Assembly (NCBI RefSeq): GCF_011682145.1
Contig: NZ_WHJH01000017.1
Location: forward strand, 51,951-115,950
Length of the DNA stretch: 64,000 bases
From: Massilia mucilaginosa
Lineage (GTDB): Bacteria > Pseudomonadota > Gammaproteobacteria > Burkholderiales > Burkholderiaceae_D
Direction: 5' to 3'
The notes below the pieces were generated by a model that saw only the letters and a program-made list of their open reading frames with translations, ran no database searches and was not told the origin of the DNA. Position numbers and translations under genes: made by a program. This document shows positions 1 through 7,946 of this stretch, piece after piece (position 1 is the stretch's first letter; each line of letters begins with the position of its first letter).

Positions 1-840
1 GACGACGCCCCGTCCGATCCGCTTGCGTCCTCTGCGCAAGAAAAACCGCCCTGGCGCATCCTGATCGTGGACGATGATGTCGACGTGCACGTCGTCACCA
101 AGTTCGCGCTCAGCAATACCCAGTTCCAGGGACGCCGCCTGAGCTTCCTGCACGCCTACAGCGGCAAGGAAGCGCTCAACACCCTGCGCGCCACGCCCGA
201 TATCGCGCTGGTGCTGCTCGACGTCATCATGGAAACGCACGATGCCGGCCTGCAGGTGGCGCGCCAGGTGCGCGCGGAACTGCACAACGAACTCGTACGC
301 ATCGTGCTGCGCACCGGCCAGCCGGGCCAGACGCTGGAGCACAGCATCATCTGCGATTACGACATCAACGACTTCTGGTGCAAGGCCGACCTGACCACGC
401 GCAAACTGTTCACCACCGTGATCGCGTCGCTGCGCGCCTATGCCAGCCTGCAGGCGGCCGCCGCCGACCGGGCCGCGCTGGAGGCACAGCTGGCCGAGGC
501 GCGCAAGGTGCAGGAACTGGTCGGGCAGCAGGCCCTGGTGCTGACCCTCGATCCGCAGGGGCGCATCCGCGACGCGAGCGAACGTGTGTGCGAACTGAGC
601 GGGAAGCAGCGCGAGCAACTCATCGGGCGCGAGCTGCCTGCCTTGCACCCGGCGCCGTTTCCCGAGCCGCTCGCCAGCGAGATCCGCCTGGCGCTGGCGT
701 ACGATGGCGCCTGGTCGGGCGATATCCTCACCCAAGCGGCCGATGGCCGCGCCCTGCACTTGCGCTGCTGCGTGCAGGCGCTCAGCGAACCGGGCGGTGC
801 GCCATACGAATACGTGGCAGTGGCAACCGTGCTGGAGTAA
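1..840 (+). CDS. Response regulator, REC-PAS (5' end outside window)
   Basis: The frame is open to the left edge, so the gene is truncated at its 5' end. The ATG at 67 falls inside the first beta strand of the receiver domain and is not the real start. The receiver domain shows the acidic cluster (IVDDD), the phospho-acceptor Asp in VLLDVIM and the conserved Lys in FWCKAD. A short helical linker (AALEAQLAEARK) leads into a PAS-like sensor domain that runs to the C-terminus. No DNA-binding, GGDEF, EAL or HD-GYP output follows, so the protein probably works through protein contacts or as a phosphorelay intermediate. Its partner kinase should lie to the left of the window. The N-terminal half resembles the receivers of REC-DUF3369-type regulators. 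It converges with the helicase gene, with about 30 bp between the stops. Confidence 0.8.
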   Translation, partial: DDAPSDPLASSAQEKPPWRILIVDDDVDVHVVTKFALSNTQFQGRRLSFLHAYSGKEALNTLRATPDIALVLLDVIMETHDAGLQVARQVRAELHNELVRIVLRTGQPGQTLEHSIICDYDINDFWCKADLTTRKLFTTVIASLRAYASLQAAAADRAALEAQLAEARKVQELVGQQALVLTLDPQGRIRDASERVCELSGKQREQLIGRELPALHPAPFPEPLASEIRLALAYDGAWSGDILTQAADGRALHLRCCVQALSEPGGAPYEYVAVATVLE

Positions 841-870
841 CAGCCCGGCTGGCCGCGCGCTTGCTTCGCA

Positions 871-2982
871 TTACTTCCAGGCGTTGCGGGCGCGGTCGCG
901 CACCAGCATGCGCACGCTTTCGGGCATGGGTTTCCGGCTTTGCCGGGTGTCGGCCGTCATCCACACCGATTCATCGAAATGCTTGAGCATGGCCGGGCTG
1001 ACGAAGCGCGAGCGCGCCGCATACACGTGGCGGTCGCCCATCTGCGCCTGCTGCTTGATGAAAAACCGGTTCGGCACCACCAGATGCAGATGCTCCTTGG
1101 CGCGCGTCATCGCCACGTACAAGAGGCGGCGTTCCTCCTCGATATCGTCCGAGTTGCCGGTGCTCATATCCGACGGGATGCACCCATCCACCACGTTGAG
1201 CACATGCACCGACTTCCACTCCTGCCCCTTGGAGGAATGAATGGTCGAGAGAATCAGGTAATCCTCATCCAGATGGGGCGGCCCGGCGCGGTCGCTGGTG
1301 GCTTCGGGCGGATCGAGGGTGATCTCGGCCAGAAAGGTTTCGCGCGAGCCATGGCCGGAAGCGAGACGCGCCAGCTGCTCCACATCGGCCACCCGCACTT
1401 GCGCATCGTCATGCATGCGTTCGAGGTGCGGCAGGTACCAGTTCTTGACCAGCTCGATATCGGCCGGCCAGCGCAGGCCAGGCGCGCGCAAGGCGCGGAA
1501 CAGGGTCACGAACTGCTCCCAGTCGCCGCCGCTCCTGGCGGGCGCGGCAAATTGCTCGACCGCGCGCAGCGGCTCGGCCGACTCGGCGAGCGCGTCCAGC
1601 AGGCGGGTGGCGGTGGCGGCACCGATGCCGGGCACCAGTTGCACCACGCGAAAACCGGCCACCCTCCCGCTCGGATTCTGGGCAAAGCGCAAGACCGACA
1701 GCACATCCTTGATATGGGATGCTTCGAGGAACTTGAGACCGCCGAACTTGACGAAGGGAATGTTGCGACGCATGAGTTCGAGTTCCAGCGCGGCGCTGTG
1801 GCTGGCGGTGCGGAACAGCACCGCTTGCGCCTTGAGCGCCATCCCGGTTTCACGGTGCTCCAGGATGCGCTTGCAGACCCAGCGCGCCTGTTCGGCCTCG
1901 TCGGGAATGAGCACCAGTTGCGGCAGCACCGTCGAGACCTTGTCGGTCCACAAGGTCTTGGCGTGGCGTTCGAGCGCGGCGCCGATCACGGCGTTGGAGG
2001 CGTCCAGGATCGGCTGGGTCGAGCGGTAGTTGCGGTCGAGCGTGACGATGCGCGCTGCCTGCGCGAACTGCTTAGGGAAATCGAGAATATTGCGCACCGT
2101 GGCCCCGCGGAAAGAATAGATCGACTGGGCATCGTCGCCGACCACCATCACGCCCGCGCCGCCCGGCTTCATGCCCATCAGAATCGCCGCCTGCAAGCGG
2201 TTGGTATCCTGGTACTCGTCGACCAGCACGTGGTCGAACAGGCCGCCGATGTGCGCGCCCAGTTCTTCATCGGCCGCCATCTCCGCCCAAAACAGTAAAA
2301 GATCGTCGTAATCGAGCACGTTCTGCTCTTGCTTGGCGTCCACATAGGCGCCGAACAGCGTCTTGAGTTCGGCCTCCCACTCGCTGCACCACGGAAAAGT
2401 ACTCTGGAGCACCAGCGCCAGCGTCTCGCGGCTGTTGACCACGCGCGAGTAAATCGCCAGGCAGGTGCCCTTGAGGGGAAAACGTTTCTGGGTCTGGCTC
2501 AGGCCGATCTCGTGGCGCACCATGCCCATCAGGTCTTCCGAGTCGCCACGGTCGTGGATGGTGAACGATTCGTCCAGGCCGATGCGGCCGGCGTAGTCGC
2601 GCAGCAGGCGCGCGCCGATGCTGTGAAAGGTGCCCGCCCACGGCAGTGTGGCCGGTGCCTGGCCGCCGCGCACGCCCATGATCTTGTGCAGCACCTTGCC
2701 GGCGCGCTCGGTCATCTCGTTGGCGGCGCGGCGTGAAAACGTCAGCAACAGGATGCGCTGGGGATCGGCGCCGCTGGTGATCAGGCGCGCCACGCGGTGT
2801 GCCAGGGTATTGGTCTTGCCGGAACCGGCGCCGGCAATCACCAGCAAGGGCCGCGCATCGGCCGGGGCCACGCCGATGTCGTGCTCGACGGCGGCGCGCT
2901 GGGCGGGATTCAGGCTGGCGAAGGGATCGTCGACGGCGTCGGCGTGGGCGTCAAGGTGAAAAGCTGCGGTCATATCGGGCAT
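871..2982 (-). CDS. UvrD/Rep-family ATP-dependent DNA helicase
   Basis: 703-residue superfamily 1A 3'-5' DNA helicase. Walker A is AGAGSGKT at residues 50-57, and Walker B/motif II is DEYQDT at 255-260. Motif III (GDDAQSIYSFRGA), motif IV (LDRNYRST), motif V near SSKGQEWKSVHVLNVVDG and motif VI (LLYVAMTRAKEHLHL) are all visible. The length and absence of a nuclease domain fit UvrD/PcrA/Rep rather than RecB or AddA. The likely role is unwinding in nucleotide excision repair, mismatch repair or removal of RecA filaments. A LexA-type box lies 21-36 nt upstream of the ATG, so SOS control is likely, as for E. coli uvrD. There is no strong Shine-Dalgarno, and a second in-frame ATG lies 9 nt downstream. 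The name uvrD is not assigned because Burkholderiales carry several paralogues. Confidence 0.93.
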   Translation of the reverse strand: MPDMTAAFHLDAHADAVDDPFASLNPAQRAAVEHDIGVAPADARPLLVIAGAGSGKTNTLAHRVARLITSGADPQRILLLTFSRRAANEMTERAGKVLHKIMGVRGGQAPATLPWAGTFHSIGARLLRDYAGRIGLDESFTIHDRGDSEDLMGMVRHEIGLSQTQKRFPLKGTCLAIYSRVVNSRETLALVLQSTFPWCSEWEAELKTLFGAYVDAKQEQNVLDYDDLLLFWAEMAADEELGAHIGGLFDHVLVDEYQDTNRLQAAILMGMKPGGAGVMVVGDDAQSIYSFRGATVRNILDFPKQFAQAARIVTLDRNYRSTQPILDASNAVIGAALERHAKTLWTDKVSTVLPQLVLIPDEAEQARWVCKRILEHRETGMALKAQAVLFRTASHSAALELELMRRNIPFVKFGGLKFLEASHIKDVLSVLRFAQNPSGRVAGFRVVQLVPGIGAATATRLLDALAESAEPLRAVEQFAAPARSGGDWEQFVTLFRALRAPGLRWPADIELVKNWYLPHLERMHDDAQVRVADVEQLARLASGHGSRETFLAEITLDPPEATSDRAGPPHLDEDYLILSTIHSSKGQEWKSVHVLNVVDGCIPSDMSTGNSDDIEEERRLLYVAMTRAKEHLHLVVPNRFFIKQQAQMGDRHVYAARSRFVSPAMLKHFDESVWMTADTRQSRKPMPESVRMLVRDRARNAWK

Positions 2983-3002
2983 TCAAACTGGAACTGACAC
3001 GA

Positions 3003-3018
3003 CTGTACATTTATACAG
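3003..3018 (-). promoter_or_regulatory. LexA (SOS) box upstream of the helicase gene
   Basis: CTGTACATTTATACAG matches the CTGT-N8-ACAG LexA consensus with perfect outer palindromic bases. It lies 21-36 nt upstream of the helicase ATG. On the minus strand a TATAAA-like -10 sequence sits inside the box, so a bound repressor would block transcription directly. Confidence 0.75.
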
Positions 3019-3151
3019 TATTATTGCGCAAGTTAATCCGCCACCCCTATTTTGCCTGAGCCAACGCGGCACGACCGCGCCCGCCGTGAAAGCGACAGTC
3101 AAAAATCGCCGTGCCTGCGCTAAGTAGCCGTTTCTAAAGTACTTTTTGGGA

Positions 3152-3185
3152 TATCCACAATCGCTGTGGATAACTTTGTGGATAA
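3152..3185. promoter_or_regulatory. Cluster of three DnaA boxes
   Basis: Two perfect DnaA boxes (TGTGGATAA, the complement of TTATCCACA) lie at 3165-3173 and 3177-3185, starting 12 bp apart in the same orientation. An inverted box with one mismatch (ATATCCACA) lies at 3151-3159. This density is typical of origins or DnaA-titrating or reactivating sites. No dnaA, dnaN, gyrB or parAB gene is in the window. Confidence 0.6.
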
Positions 3186-3454
3186 TCCCCCCTTGACAGT
3201 CCGCAAGCGTGTAACGATGCGGGTTTCAACAAAATGCTCATTCGTGAGGCAGAAATTATACCTATATAAATCAAGCACTTGCAAAGTCAATGGAGAAGGC
3301 GGTAAAAAATATTAAGAAATTTCCTACAAGATTTTTTTGTGCATAACCGCCTGTTTTGCACGCAGCTGACGAGGGGTGGTTCGATAACATTCTGATATGC
3401 GTACAGCATCCGCTGCGCGCGCCGCGCCGCTTCCGCCGCCCCACCCGGTAGCGC
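3186..3454. other. AT-rich non-coding stretch beside the DnaA boxes
   Basis: No convincing gene is seen here. Much of the stretch is clearly more AT-rich than its surroundings, for example the runs around 3250-3275 and 3300-3340. It contains TTGACA at 3193 without a good -10 partner, and a loose inverted repeat (AGGCGGT near 3297, ACCGCCT near 3347). An AT-rich tract next to DnaA boxes is the arrangement expected of a DNA-unwinding element, but this is inference only. Confidence 0.4.
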
Positions 3455-3682
3455 TCAATGGTGGAGCGCTCCTCGCCGGCGCTGCGGTTCCAGCAAGACC
3501 CGCTCGATCACGTCGGGATGGATGTCCTGCGATTTCAGGTACTCGATGGCGGACATGGTATTGCTGGCCTCCTGGACCAGGATGGCATGGTTGACGATGT
3601 CGCGCTGGCGCAGATCCTGGCGCTGGTAATCCGGTTCGGCCATGGCGAGACCGCCGCTGTCGTGGCTGTGCTGTCGATTCAT
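3455..3682 (-). CDS. Small hypothetical protein, 75 aa
   Basis: A 75-residue basic/acidic protein with no signal peptide or membrane segment. The C-terminal half (SAIEYLKSQDIHPDVIERVLLEP) looks like two short amphipathic helices, possibly a helix-turn-helix-like fold. I do not recognise a named family. The start is supported by a Shine-Dalgarno (AAGGAAATCACAAC before the ATG). An overlapping plus-strand frame (3458-3757) has no such signal and looks like a shadow. The gene stands alone between the DnaA-box region and a hairpin at 3794-3823 that lies in its upstream region. Confidence 0.6.
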   Translation of the reverse strand: MNRQHSHDSGGLAMAEPDYQRQDLRQRDIVNHAILVQEASNTMSAIEYLKSQDIHPDVIERVLLEPQRRRGALHH

Positions 3683-3793
3683 GTTGTGATTTCCTTACAG
3701 GGCATTGCGAGAACGTCGAAGGGAACCCGATGTTGCCTAACGAGTATCCATCAATAAAGTTCAAAGTCAATGTCAAGGTTCCATCGAAATGGC

Positions 3794-3823
3794 AAAAAAA
3801 TATGCTTCGGGCATAGTTTTTTT
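3794..3823. terminator. Hairpin with flanking A and T runs (UUCGG loop)
   Basis: TATGC-TTCGG-GCATA is flanked by a run of seven A on one side and seven T on the other, so it could stop transcription in either direction. It lies upstream of the 75-aa gene (minus strand) and upstream of the 63-aa gene (plus strand), not behind either. It may be an attenuator for the small minus-strand gene or the remnant terminator of a lost gene. Confidence 0.5.
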
Positions 3824-3929
3824 ATGCGCCATGGGTGTCTTCGGCAACGCGGCGCCGGACGCTGTCGGGGTCTCTTAAAATGACGAATCGCGCCCGCGCG
3901 CATGCCAAGCCATCATTGCCGAGGACATC

Positions 3930-4121
3930 ATGACGATCCCACCTGACACGGACAATACGGAACCCACCCTCAACCCCGGTGACGAAGCGGCACCCGGCAC
4001 GCCTGGCGCCGCCGAAGACATCTGCGACCTTTGCAGCGGCACGGGCAAGCTGGGCGACGGCAGCGCCTGCCCCGACTGCGGCGGCACGGGGCGCGTGATG
4101 CGCGGCATCGGCGGCGGCTGA
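3930..4121 (+). CDS. Small DnaJ-type zinc-ribbon protein, 63 aa
   Basis: 63 residues. An acidic, proline-rich N-terminus is followed by two CxxCxGxG-type motifs, CDLCSGTGKL and CPDCGGTGRV. These are the half-repeats of the DnaJ cysteine-rich domain and together would bind one zinc ion. There is no J domain, so this is a stand-alone zinc finger of unknown function, perhaps a protein-binding or redox module. The ATG has GAGGACATC upstream. It is followed 41 nt later by the chromate transporter pair on the same strand and could be co-transcribed with it. Confidence 0.8.
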   Translation: MTIPPDTDNTEPTLNPGDEAAPGTPGAAEDICDLCSGTGKLGDGSACPDCGGTGRVMRGIGGG

Positions 4122-4162
4122 GCTTGCATGGACAGGCGCACGGGCCGGCGCGATAATGGGGC

Positions 4163-4738
4163 ATGACCAACCCGTCCCTGACCGAACGTCCGCGCCCCCG
4201 CTCGCTGACCGACCTGTTCGTTTCCTTTACCCTGCTGGCGCTGCAAGGCTTCGGCGGTGTGCTGGCGGTCGTGCAACGCGAAATCGTTGAACGCAAGCAA
4301 TGGCTGACGCATGAGGAATTCCTGGAAGACTGGGCCGTCGCCCAGATCCTGCCGGGACCGAACGTGGTCAACCTGTCGCTGATGATCGGCGGGCGCTATT
4401 TTGGCCTGGCCGGCGCCTTGACGGCGCTGGCCGGCATGCTGGCCCTGCCGCTGGTGCTGGTACTGCTGCTGGCGCTGCTCCATGCGCGCTTTATCGACCA
4501 TCCGGGCGTGGCCGGCGCCTTGCGCGGGATGGCGGCGGTGTCGGCCGGCATGATCGGCGCCACCGGTCTGAAACTGTCGCTGGCCCTGTCCAAAAATCCG
4601 ATGCCGCAACTGTGGTGCTGGACCCTGTGCGCCATCGGCTTCGTGCTGGTGGCGCTGGTGCGGGTGCCGCTGATGTTTGTGCTGTTCGGCGTGGGCGGGC
4701 TCGCCTGCTTTCTGACCTACCGCCGGATCCGGCCATGA
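4163..4738 (+). CDS. chrA: Chromate transporter, first CHR subunit
   Basis: 191 residues, the size of a single CHR domain. The signature is present near the N-terminus: a GFGG stretch (LQGFGGVLAVVQREIVE), then WLTHEEF and QILPGPN. Four to six hydrophobic segments follow. CHR-family proteins export chromate across the inner membrane. This is the half-size (bipartite) form, which works with a second half-size subunit. That partner begins inside this stop codon: the ATG at 4735 overlaps the TGA at 4736, so the two are translationally coupled. Substrate is inferred from the family only; sulfate or other oxyanions are possible. Confidence 0.85.
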   Translation: MTNPSLTERPRPRSLTDLFVSFTLLALQGFGGVLAVVQREIVERKQWLTHEEFLEDWAVAQILPGPNVVNLSLMIGGRYFGLAGALTALAGMLALPLVLVLLLALLHARFIDHPGVAGALRGMAAVSAGMIGATGLKLSLALSKNPMPQLWCWTLCAIGFVLVALVRVPLMFVLFGVGGLACFLTYRRIRP

Positions 4739-5328
4739 GCGCGCCGGAGATCGTGCCGCAGATCGTGCTCAGCTGGAGCGACTGGCTCAGCCTGTTCGGA
4801 CACTACCTGATGCTCTCGCTGATGTCGGTCGGCGGCGCCATTTCGACCACCTCGGAGATGCATCGCTACCTGGTCGAACAGCATCACTGGCTGACCCAGG
4901 CGCAATTCAACAATGCCATCGCACTGGCCCAGGCCGCGCCGGGGCCGAACGTGCTGTTCGTCGCCCTGATGGGCTGGCAAGTCGGCATGAACGCCGGCAG
5001 CACCGGCGCCGCCTTCCTGGGCGTGGCGGTGACCATGTTCGGCATCTTGCTGCCGTCAACCGTGCTGACCTGGTTCGCGGCGCAATGGGGCCATCGCAAC
5101 CGCGACTTGCGGGCCGTGCGCGCGTTCAAGCAAGGCATGGCGCCGGTCGTCATCGCGCTGTTGCTGTCGACCAGCTGGATCCTCGGCAGCGCCAGCCAGC
5201 GCTTCGCCACCGACTGGCCGCTGTGGCTGCTCACCGTGGCGAGCGGGCTGCTGATCTGGCGCACCAGGCTCCATTTGCTGTGGATTCTGGCCGGCGGCGC
5301 CGTGCTCGGCTGGCTGCAAGTGGTGTAA
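4735..5328 (+). CDS. Chromate transporter, second CHR subunit
   Basis: 197 residues from the ATG that overlaps the stop of the preceding subunit. The frame extends upstream to 4612, but that part lies wholly inside the first gene. The protein repeats the CHR pattern in diverged form: a glycine pair in SLMSVGGAI, then HWLTQAQF and AQAAPGPN, with several membrane segments. Two half-size CHR proteins are thought to insert in opposite orientations and form one transporter. It would act with the first subunit at the inner membrane. No chrB or chrF regulator is nearby. Confidence 0.85.
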   Translation: MSAPEIVPQIVLSWSDWLSLFGHYLMLSLMSVGGAISTTSEMHRYLVEQHHWLTQAQFNNAIALAQAAPGPNVLFVALMGWQVGMNAGSTGAAFLGVAVTMFGILLPSTVLTWFAAQWGHRNRDLRAVRAFKQGMAPVVIALLLSTSWILGSASQRFATDWPLWLLTVASGLLIWRTRLHLLWILAGGAVLGWLQVV

Positions 5329-5421
5329 GGCCATTCAAGCGGGCCAGCCAGAGCCGCCGGCGCGGCAAACTTGCACGCAACAAGGCATACTTGCGCCATC
5401 ATTCACCACTTGGACGGACCG

Positions 5422-6261
5422 ATGCTCGAACTTTTATCAGAACACGCCTGTTTTGGCGGCGTACAACGCTTTTACCGCCACGAATCGACGGCGACCGGCC
5501 TGCCGATGCGTTTTTCCGCCTTCATCCCGGCGCTACCGAACGGCCAGAAACTGCCCGCACTGTTTTACCTGGCCGGCCTCACGTGCACCGAAGAGACCCT
5601 TGCGACCAAGGCCGGCGCCCAGCGCGTGGCGGCGCAGGAAGGCCTGATCCTGATCGGGCCGGACACCAGTCCGCGCGGCGCCAACATTGCCGGCGAAACC
5701 GATGCGTGGGACTTCGGGGCCGGCGCAGGTTTCTACCTGGACGCCACCGAAGCACCGTGGAGCAAGCATTACCGCATGTTCAGCTACCTGCTCGAACTGC
5801 ACGCGCTGGTGGTCGCCGAACTGCCGGTCAACCCGGCCAAGGTCGGCATCTTCGGGCACTCGATGGGCGGCCACGGCGCCCTGGTCACGGCGCTGAAACG
5901 CCCGGACCTGTTTCGCTCGGTCTCGGCATTCGCACCGATTGCCGCCCCCACCCTCTGCCCGTGGGGCGAAAAAGCGTTCAGCGGCTATCTCGGCGCCGAC
6001 CGCGACAGCTGGAAGCAATACGATGCCAGCGAACTGATGCTGGCGATGGAAGCGCCCTTCCCCGGCGGCATTCTGATTGACCAGGGCCTGGCCGACAAGT
6101 TCCTGGAACAGCAACTGCATCCGGACGCCTTTGAGGCAGCCTGCGCCAAAGCACGCCAGCCGCTCGAACTGCGCCGGCACGCCGGCTACGATCATGGCTA
6201 CTACTTCATCTCCACCTTCATGGAAGACCATCTGCGCTTCCATCGGGCGCAGTTGGGCTAA
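5422..6261 (+). CDS. fghA: S-formylglutathione hydrolase
   Basis: 279 residues from the ATG at 5422; the frame extends to 5371, but the family normally begins at MLELLSEH. It hydrolyses S-formylglutathione to formate and glutathione, the last step of glutathione-dependent formaldehyde detoxification in the cytoplasm. It is an esterase-D-type alpha/beta hydrolase with nucleophile Ser147 in GHSMGG, probable Asp225 in QGLADKF and His258 in GYDHGYYF. The oxyanion-region motif LAGLTCTEE is also present. The usual partner, a glutathione-dependent formaldehyde dehydrogenase (frmA/adhC), is not adjacent, so it may be elsewhere. The upstream ribosome site is weak (GGACGGACC). Confidence 0.92.
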   Translation: MLELLSEHACFGGVQRFYRHESTATGLPMRFSAFIPALPNGQKLPALFYLAGLTCTEETLATKAGAQRVAAQEGLILIGPDTSPRGANIAGETDAWDFGAGAGFYLDATEAPWSKHYRMFSYLLELHALVVAELPVNPAKVGIFGHSMGGHGALVTALKRPDLFRSVSAFAPIAAPTLCPWGEKAFSGYLGADRDSWKQYDASELMLAMEAPFPGGILIDQGLADKFLEQQLHPDAFEAACAKARQPLELRRHAGYDHGYYFISTFMEDHLRFHRAQLG

Positions 6262-6342
6262 AGGCCAGGGCCACCCGCAGCGAGGCTTTGCGCGCGCGAC
6301 GATTGGCAGGGCGCGCGCCATGCCTGCCGCGTACGTTCATCG

Positions 6343-6921
6343 CTAGACCGTTCCCGCCGCCGGGCTGCTGCGTCCCGCATTGTTGCGCGACCAGGTGCGC
6401 ACGCGCACGGACAAGGCTACCAGCAACACACCGGTAAAGATGGCATACACCCCGATCATGGTGGCCAGCATGAGGGCGCCGGCACCGAGCGGAAACAACA
6501 GGACGATCAGGCCGAACGCGATCGACACCACGCCGCTGAGCAGCAACAGCCACTCGCCGCGCATGTACTTGCGCACGCGAATGGCGATGACGATGTCGAT
6601 CACGCCGCTGACCACGGCATGGGCCCCCATCAGGAGGATCAGCGTGAGCACGGTGATGGCCGGGTTGAACGTGGCGAGCACGCCGACGGCCAGGCTGACG
6701 ACGCCGAGCAGAAACAGCATCCACCAGTGCCGATCGTCGCTGCGGTATTTAATGGCGCCGAATATCCAGACCGCGCCGCCCAGCAGCGCAAACGCGGCGA
6801 ACAGGGCTGTCAGGGTCAGCAGCGTGAGCGCCGGCCACGCGATGGCAAGCACGCCGAACACCATCGCGATGGCGCCGCGCGCAGCGAGCAGCCACCAGTT
6901 GCGCAGTAAGGTTTCTTTCAT
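6343..6921 (-). CDS. HdeD-family membrane protein (DUF308)
   Basis: 192 residues from the ATG at 6921, which has a strong Shine-Dalgarno (GGAGGAGAGATCTC). The open frame runs 27 codons further upstream without support. There are six predicted hydrophobic segments in pairs, with the repeated G-x-x-x-(I/L)-x-(F/W)-P pattern of DUF308 repeats (FGVLAIAWPALTLLTL, VGVLATFNPAITVLTL, FGLIVLLFPLGAGAL). E. coli HdeD is an inner-membrane acid-stress protein of unclear mechanism. The C-terminal tail is basic and serine-rich. It is monocistronic, divergent from the phosphoribosyltransferase gene, and close to other stress-type genes. Confidence 0.85.
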   Translation of the reverse strand: MKETLLRNWWLLAARGAIAMVFGVLAIAWPALTLLTLTALFAAFALLGGAVWIFGAIKYRSDDRHWWMLFLLGVVSLAVGVLATFNPAITVLTLILLMGAHAVVSGVIDIVIAIRVRKYMRGEWLLLLSGVVSIAFGLIVLLFPLGAGALMLATMIGVYAIFTGVLLVALSVRVRTWSRNNAGRSSPAAGTV

Positions 6922-7119
6922 GAGATCTCTCCTCCCTGCTGAATCAGACAGCGTGTGCACGGTTTTGATCTGCGCGCAGGTGCATGCCTTGCGCCAGATC
7001 AATCGTGCGCCATAAAAGACTCAGGAAATGCGCACGGTCGCTGTCACCGGCCTTCAAAAAGAACGTCATCTTTTGTCGAAATTCGTGCAACCGAAACGCC
7101 GTCCATCTGTCGAAGAAGT

Positions 7120-7833
7120 ATGGCTACCTTCCGACGCTTCAAAAACCGCATGCAGGCCGGCAAGCTTCTGTCACAGGCGCTGACGCGCTACGCCGCTTGC
7201 GACGACGCGCTGGTGCTGGCCTTGCCGCGCGGCGGCGTTCCGGTCGGTTTTGCCGTTGCGCGCGCACTCGGCATTGCGCTCGACGTGCTGCTGGTTCGCA
7301 AGCTCGGCCTGCCCGGCCACGAAGAATATGCCATGGGCGCGGTGGCCAGCGGCGGCATCCGCGTACTCAATATGGCGGCCATCCGGACGCACCGGGTCGG
7401 CACGGCGCAGGTCGACGCCGTCTGCGAACGCGAACTGCGCGAGATCGCGCGGCGCTCCCGCCAGTACCGTGGCGGGCGTGCCGAACCCGATCTGGCGGCC
7501 CGGACCGTCATCCTGGTCGACGATGGCCTGGCCACCGGCGCCACCATGCGCGCAGCGGCCCGGGCGGCGCGCCTGCGCGTGGCGCGGCGCATCGTGGTCG
7601 CCGTGCCGGTCGGCGCGCCGGACAGCTGCGCCGCGCTCGCTGCGCAGGTCGACCAACTTGTCTGCCTGAGCCAGCCGTCCGATTTCCGCGCGGTCGGCCA
7701 GTGGTACCGCGAATTCGACCAGACCGGCGACGAGGAAGTGCAAGACCTGCTGGCCATCGCCTGGGACCTCGAAAAACCGCAGCGAGCGGCGTCAGTTTCG
7801 TCCGAGACGCGGAGCCGTACGGAGGTACGGTGA
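7120..7833 (+). CDS. Phosphoribosyltransferase-family protein
   Basis: 237 residues from the ATG at 7120 (MATFRRFKNRMQAG); a longer frame starts at 6955 but the extra part looks non-coding. The PRPP-binding loop is clear: VILVDDGLATGATM at about residues 130-143. An N-terminal LPRGGVPVG segment (about 35-43) fits type I phosphoribosyltransferases of the stand-alone family often found with stress genes or erythromycin-esterase-type proteins. Substrate unknown. The last 20 or so residues (from about codon 215) are encoded by the 5' arm of a large inverted-repeat element at 7763-7881, so the native C-terminus has probably been replaced by element-derived sequence (SVSSETRSRTEVR). Confidence 0.85.
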   Translation: MATFRRFKNRMQAGKLLSQALTRYAACDDALVLALPRGGVPVGFAVARALGIALDVLLVRKLGLPGHEEYAMGAVASGGIRVLNMAAIRTHRVGTAQVDAVCERELREIARRSRQYRGGRAEPDLAARTVILVDDGLATGATMRAAARAARLRVARRIVVAVPVGAPDSCAALAAQVDQLVCLSQPSDFRAVGQWYREFDQTGDEEVQDLLAIAWDLEKPQRAASVSSETRSRTEVR

Positions 7834-7881
7834 GCATCGGAGGGCGAAAATGACGCCGCGCAGTAGGTTTTTCGAGGTCCC
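7763..7881. repeat. 119-nt hairpin element with perfect 16-bp arms
   Basis: Perfect inverted arms lie at 7763-7778 (GGGACCTCGAAAAACC) and 7866-7881. A nested second stem (GCGGCGTCA 7786-7794 / TGACGCCGC 7851-7859) and a central stem (CCGTAC-GGAG-GTACGG, 7815-7830) fold the rest, so almost the whole 119 nt pairs with itself. The element overlaps the 3' end of the phosphoribosyltransferase gene and supplies its stop codon. This looks like a palindromic MITE/REP-type repeat or a structured RNA. It has no T run, so it is not an ordinary terminator. Confidence 0.7.
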
Positions 7882-7946
7882 CGCCTGGCGCGACCAGGCG
7901 CGCGAGCTCAGCTTTCATCCACCAACGCAAGCGAACGGAGAACACC

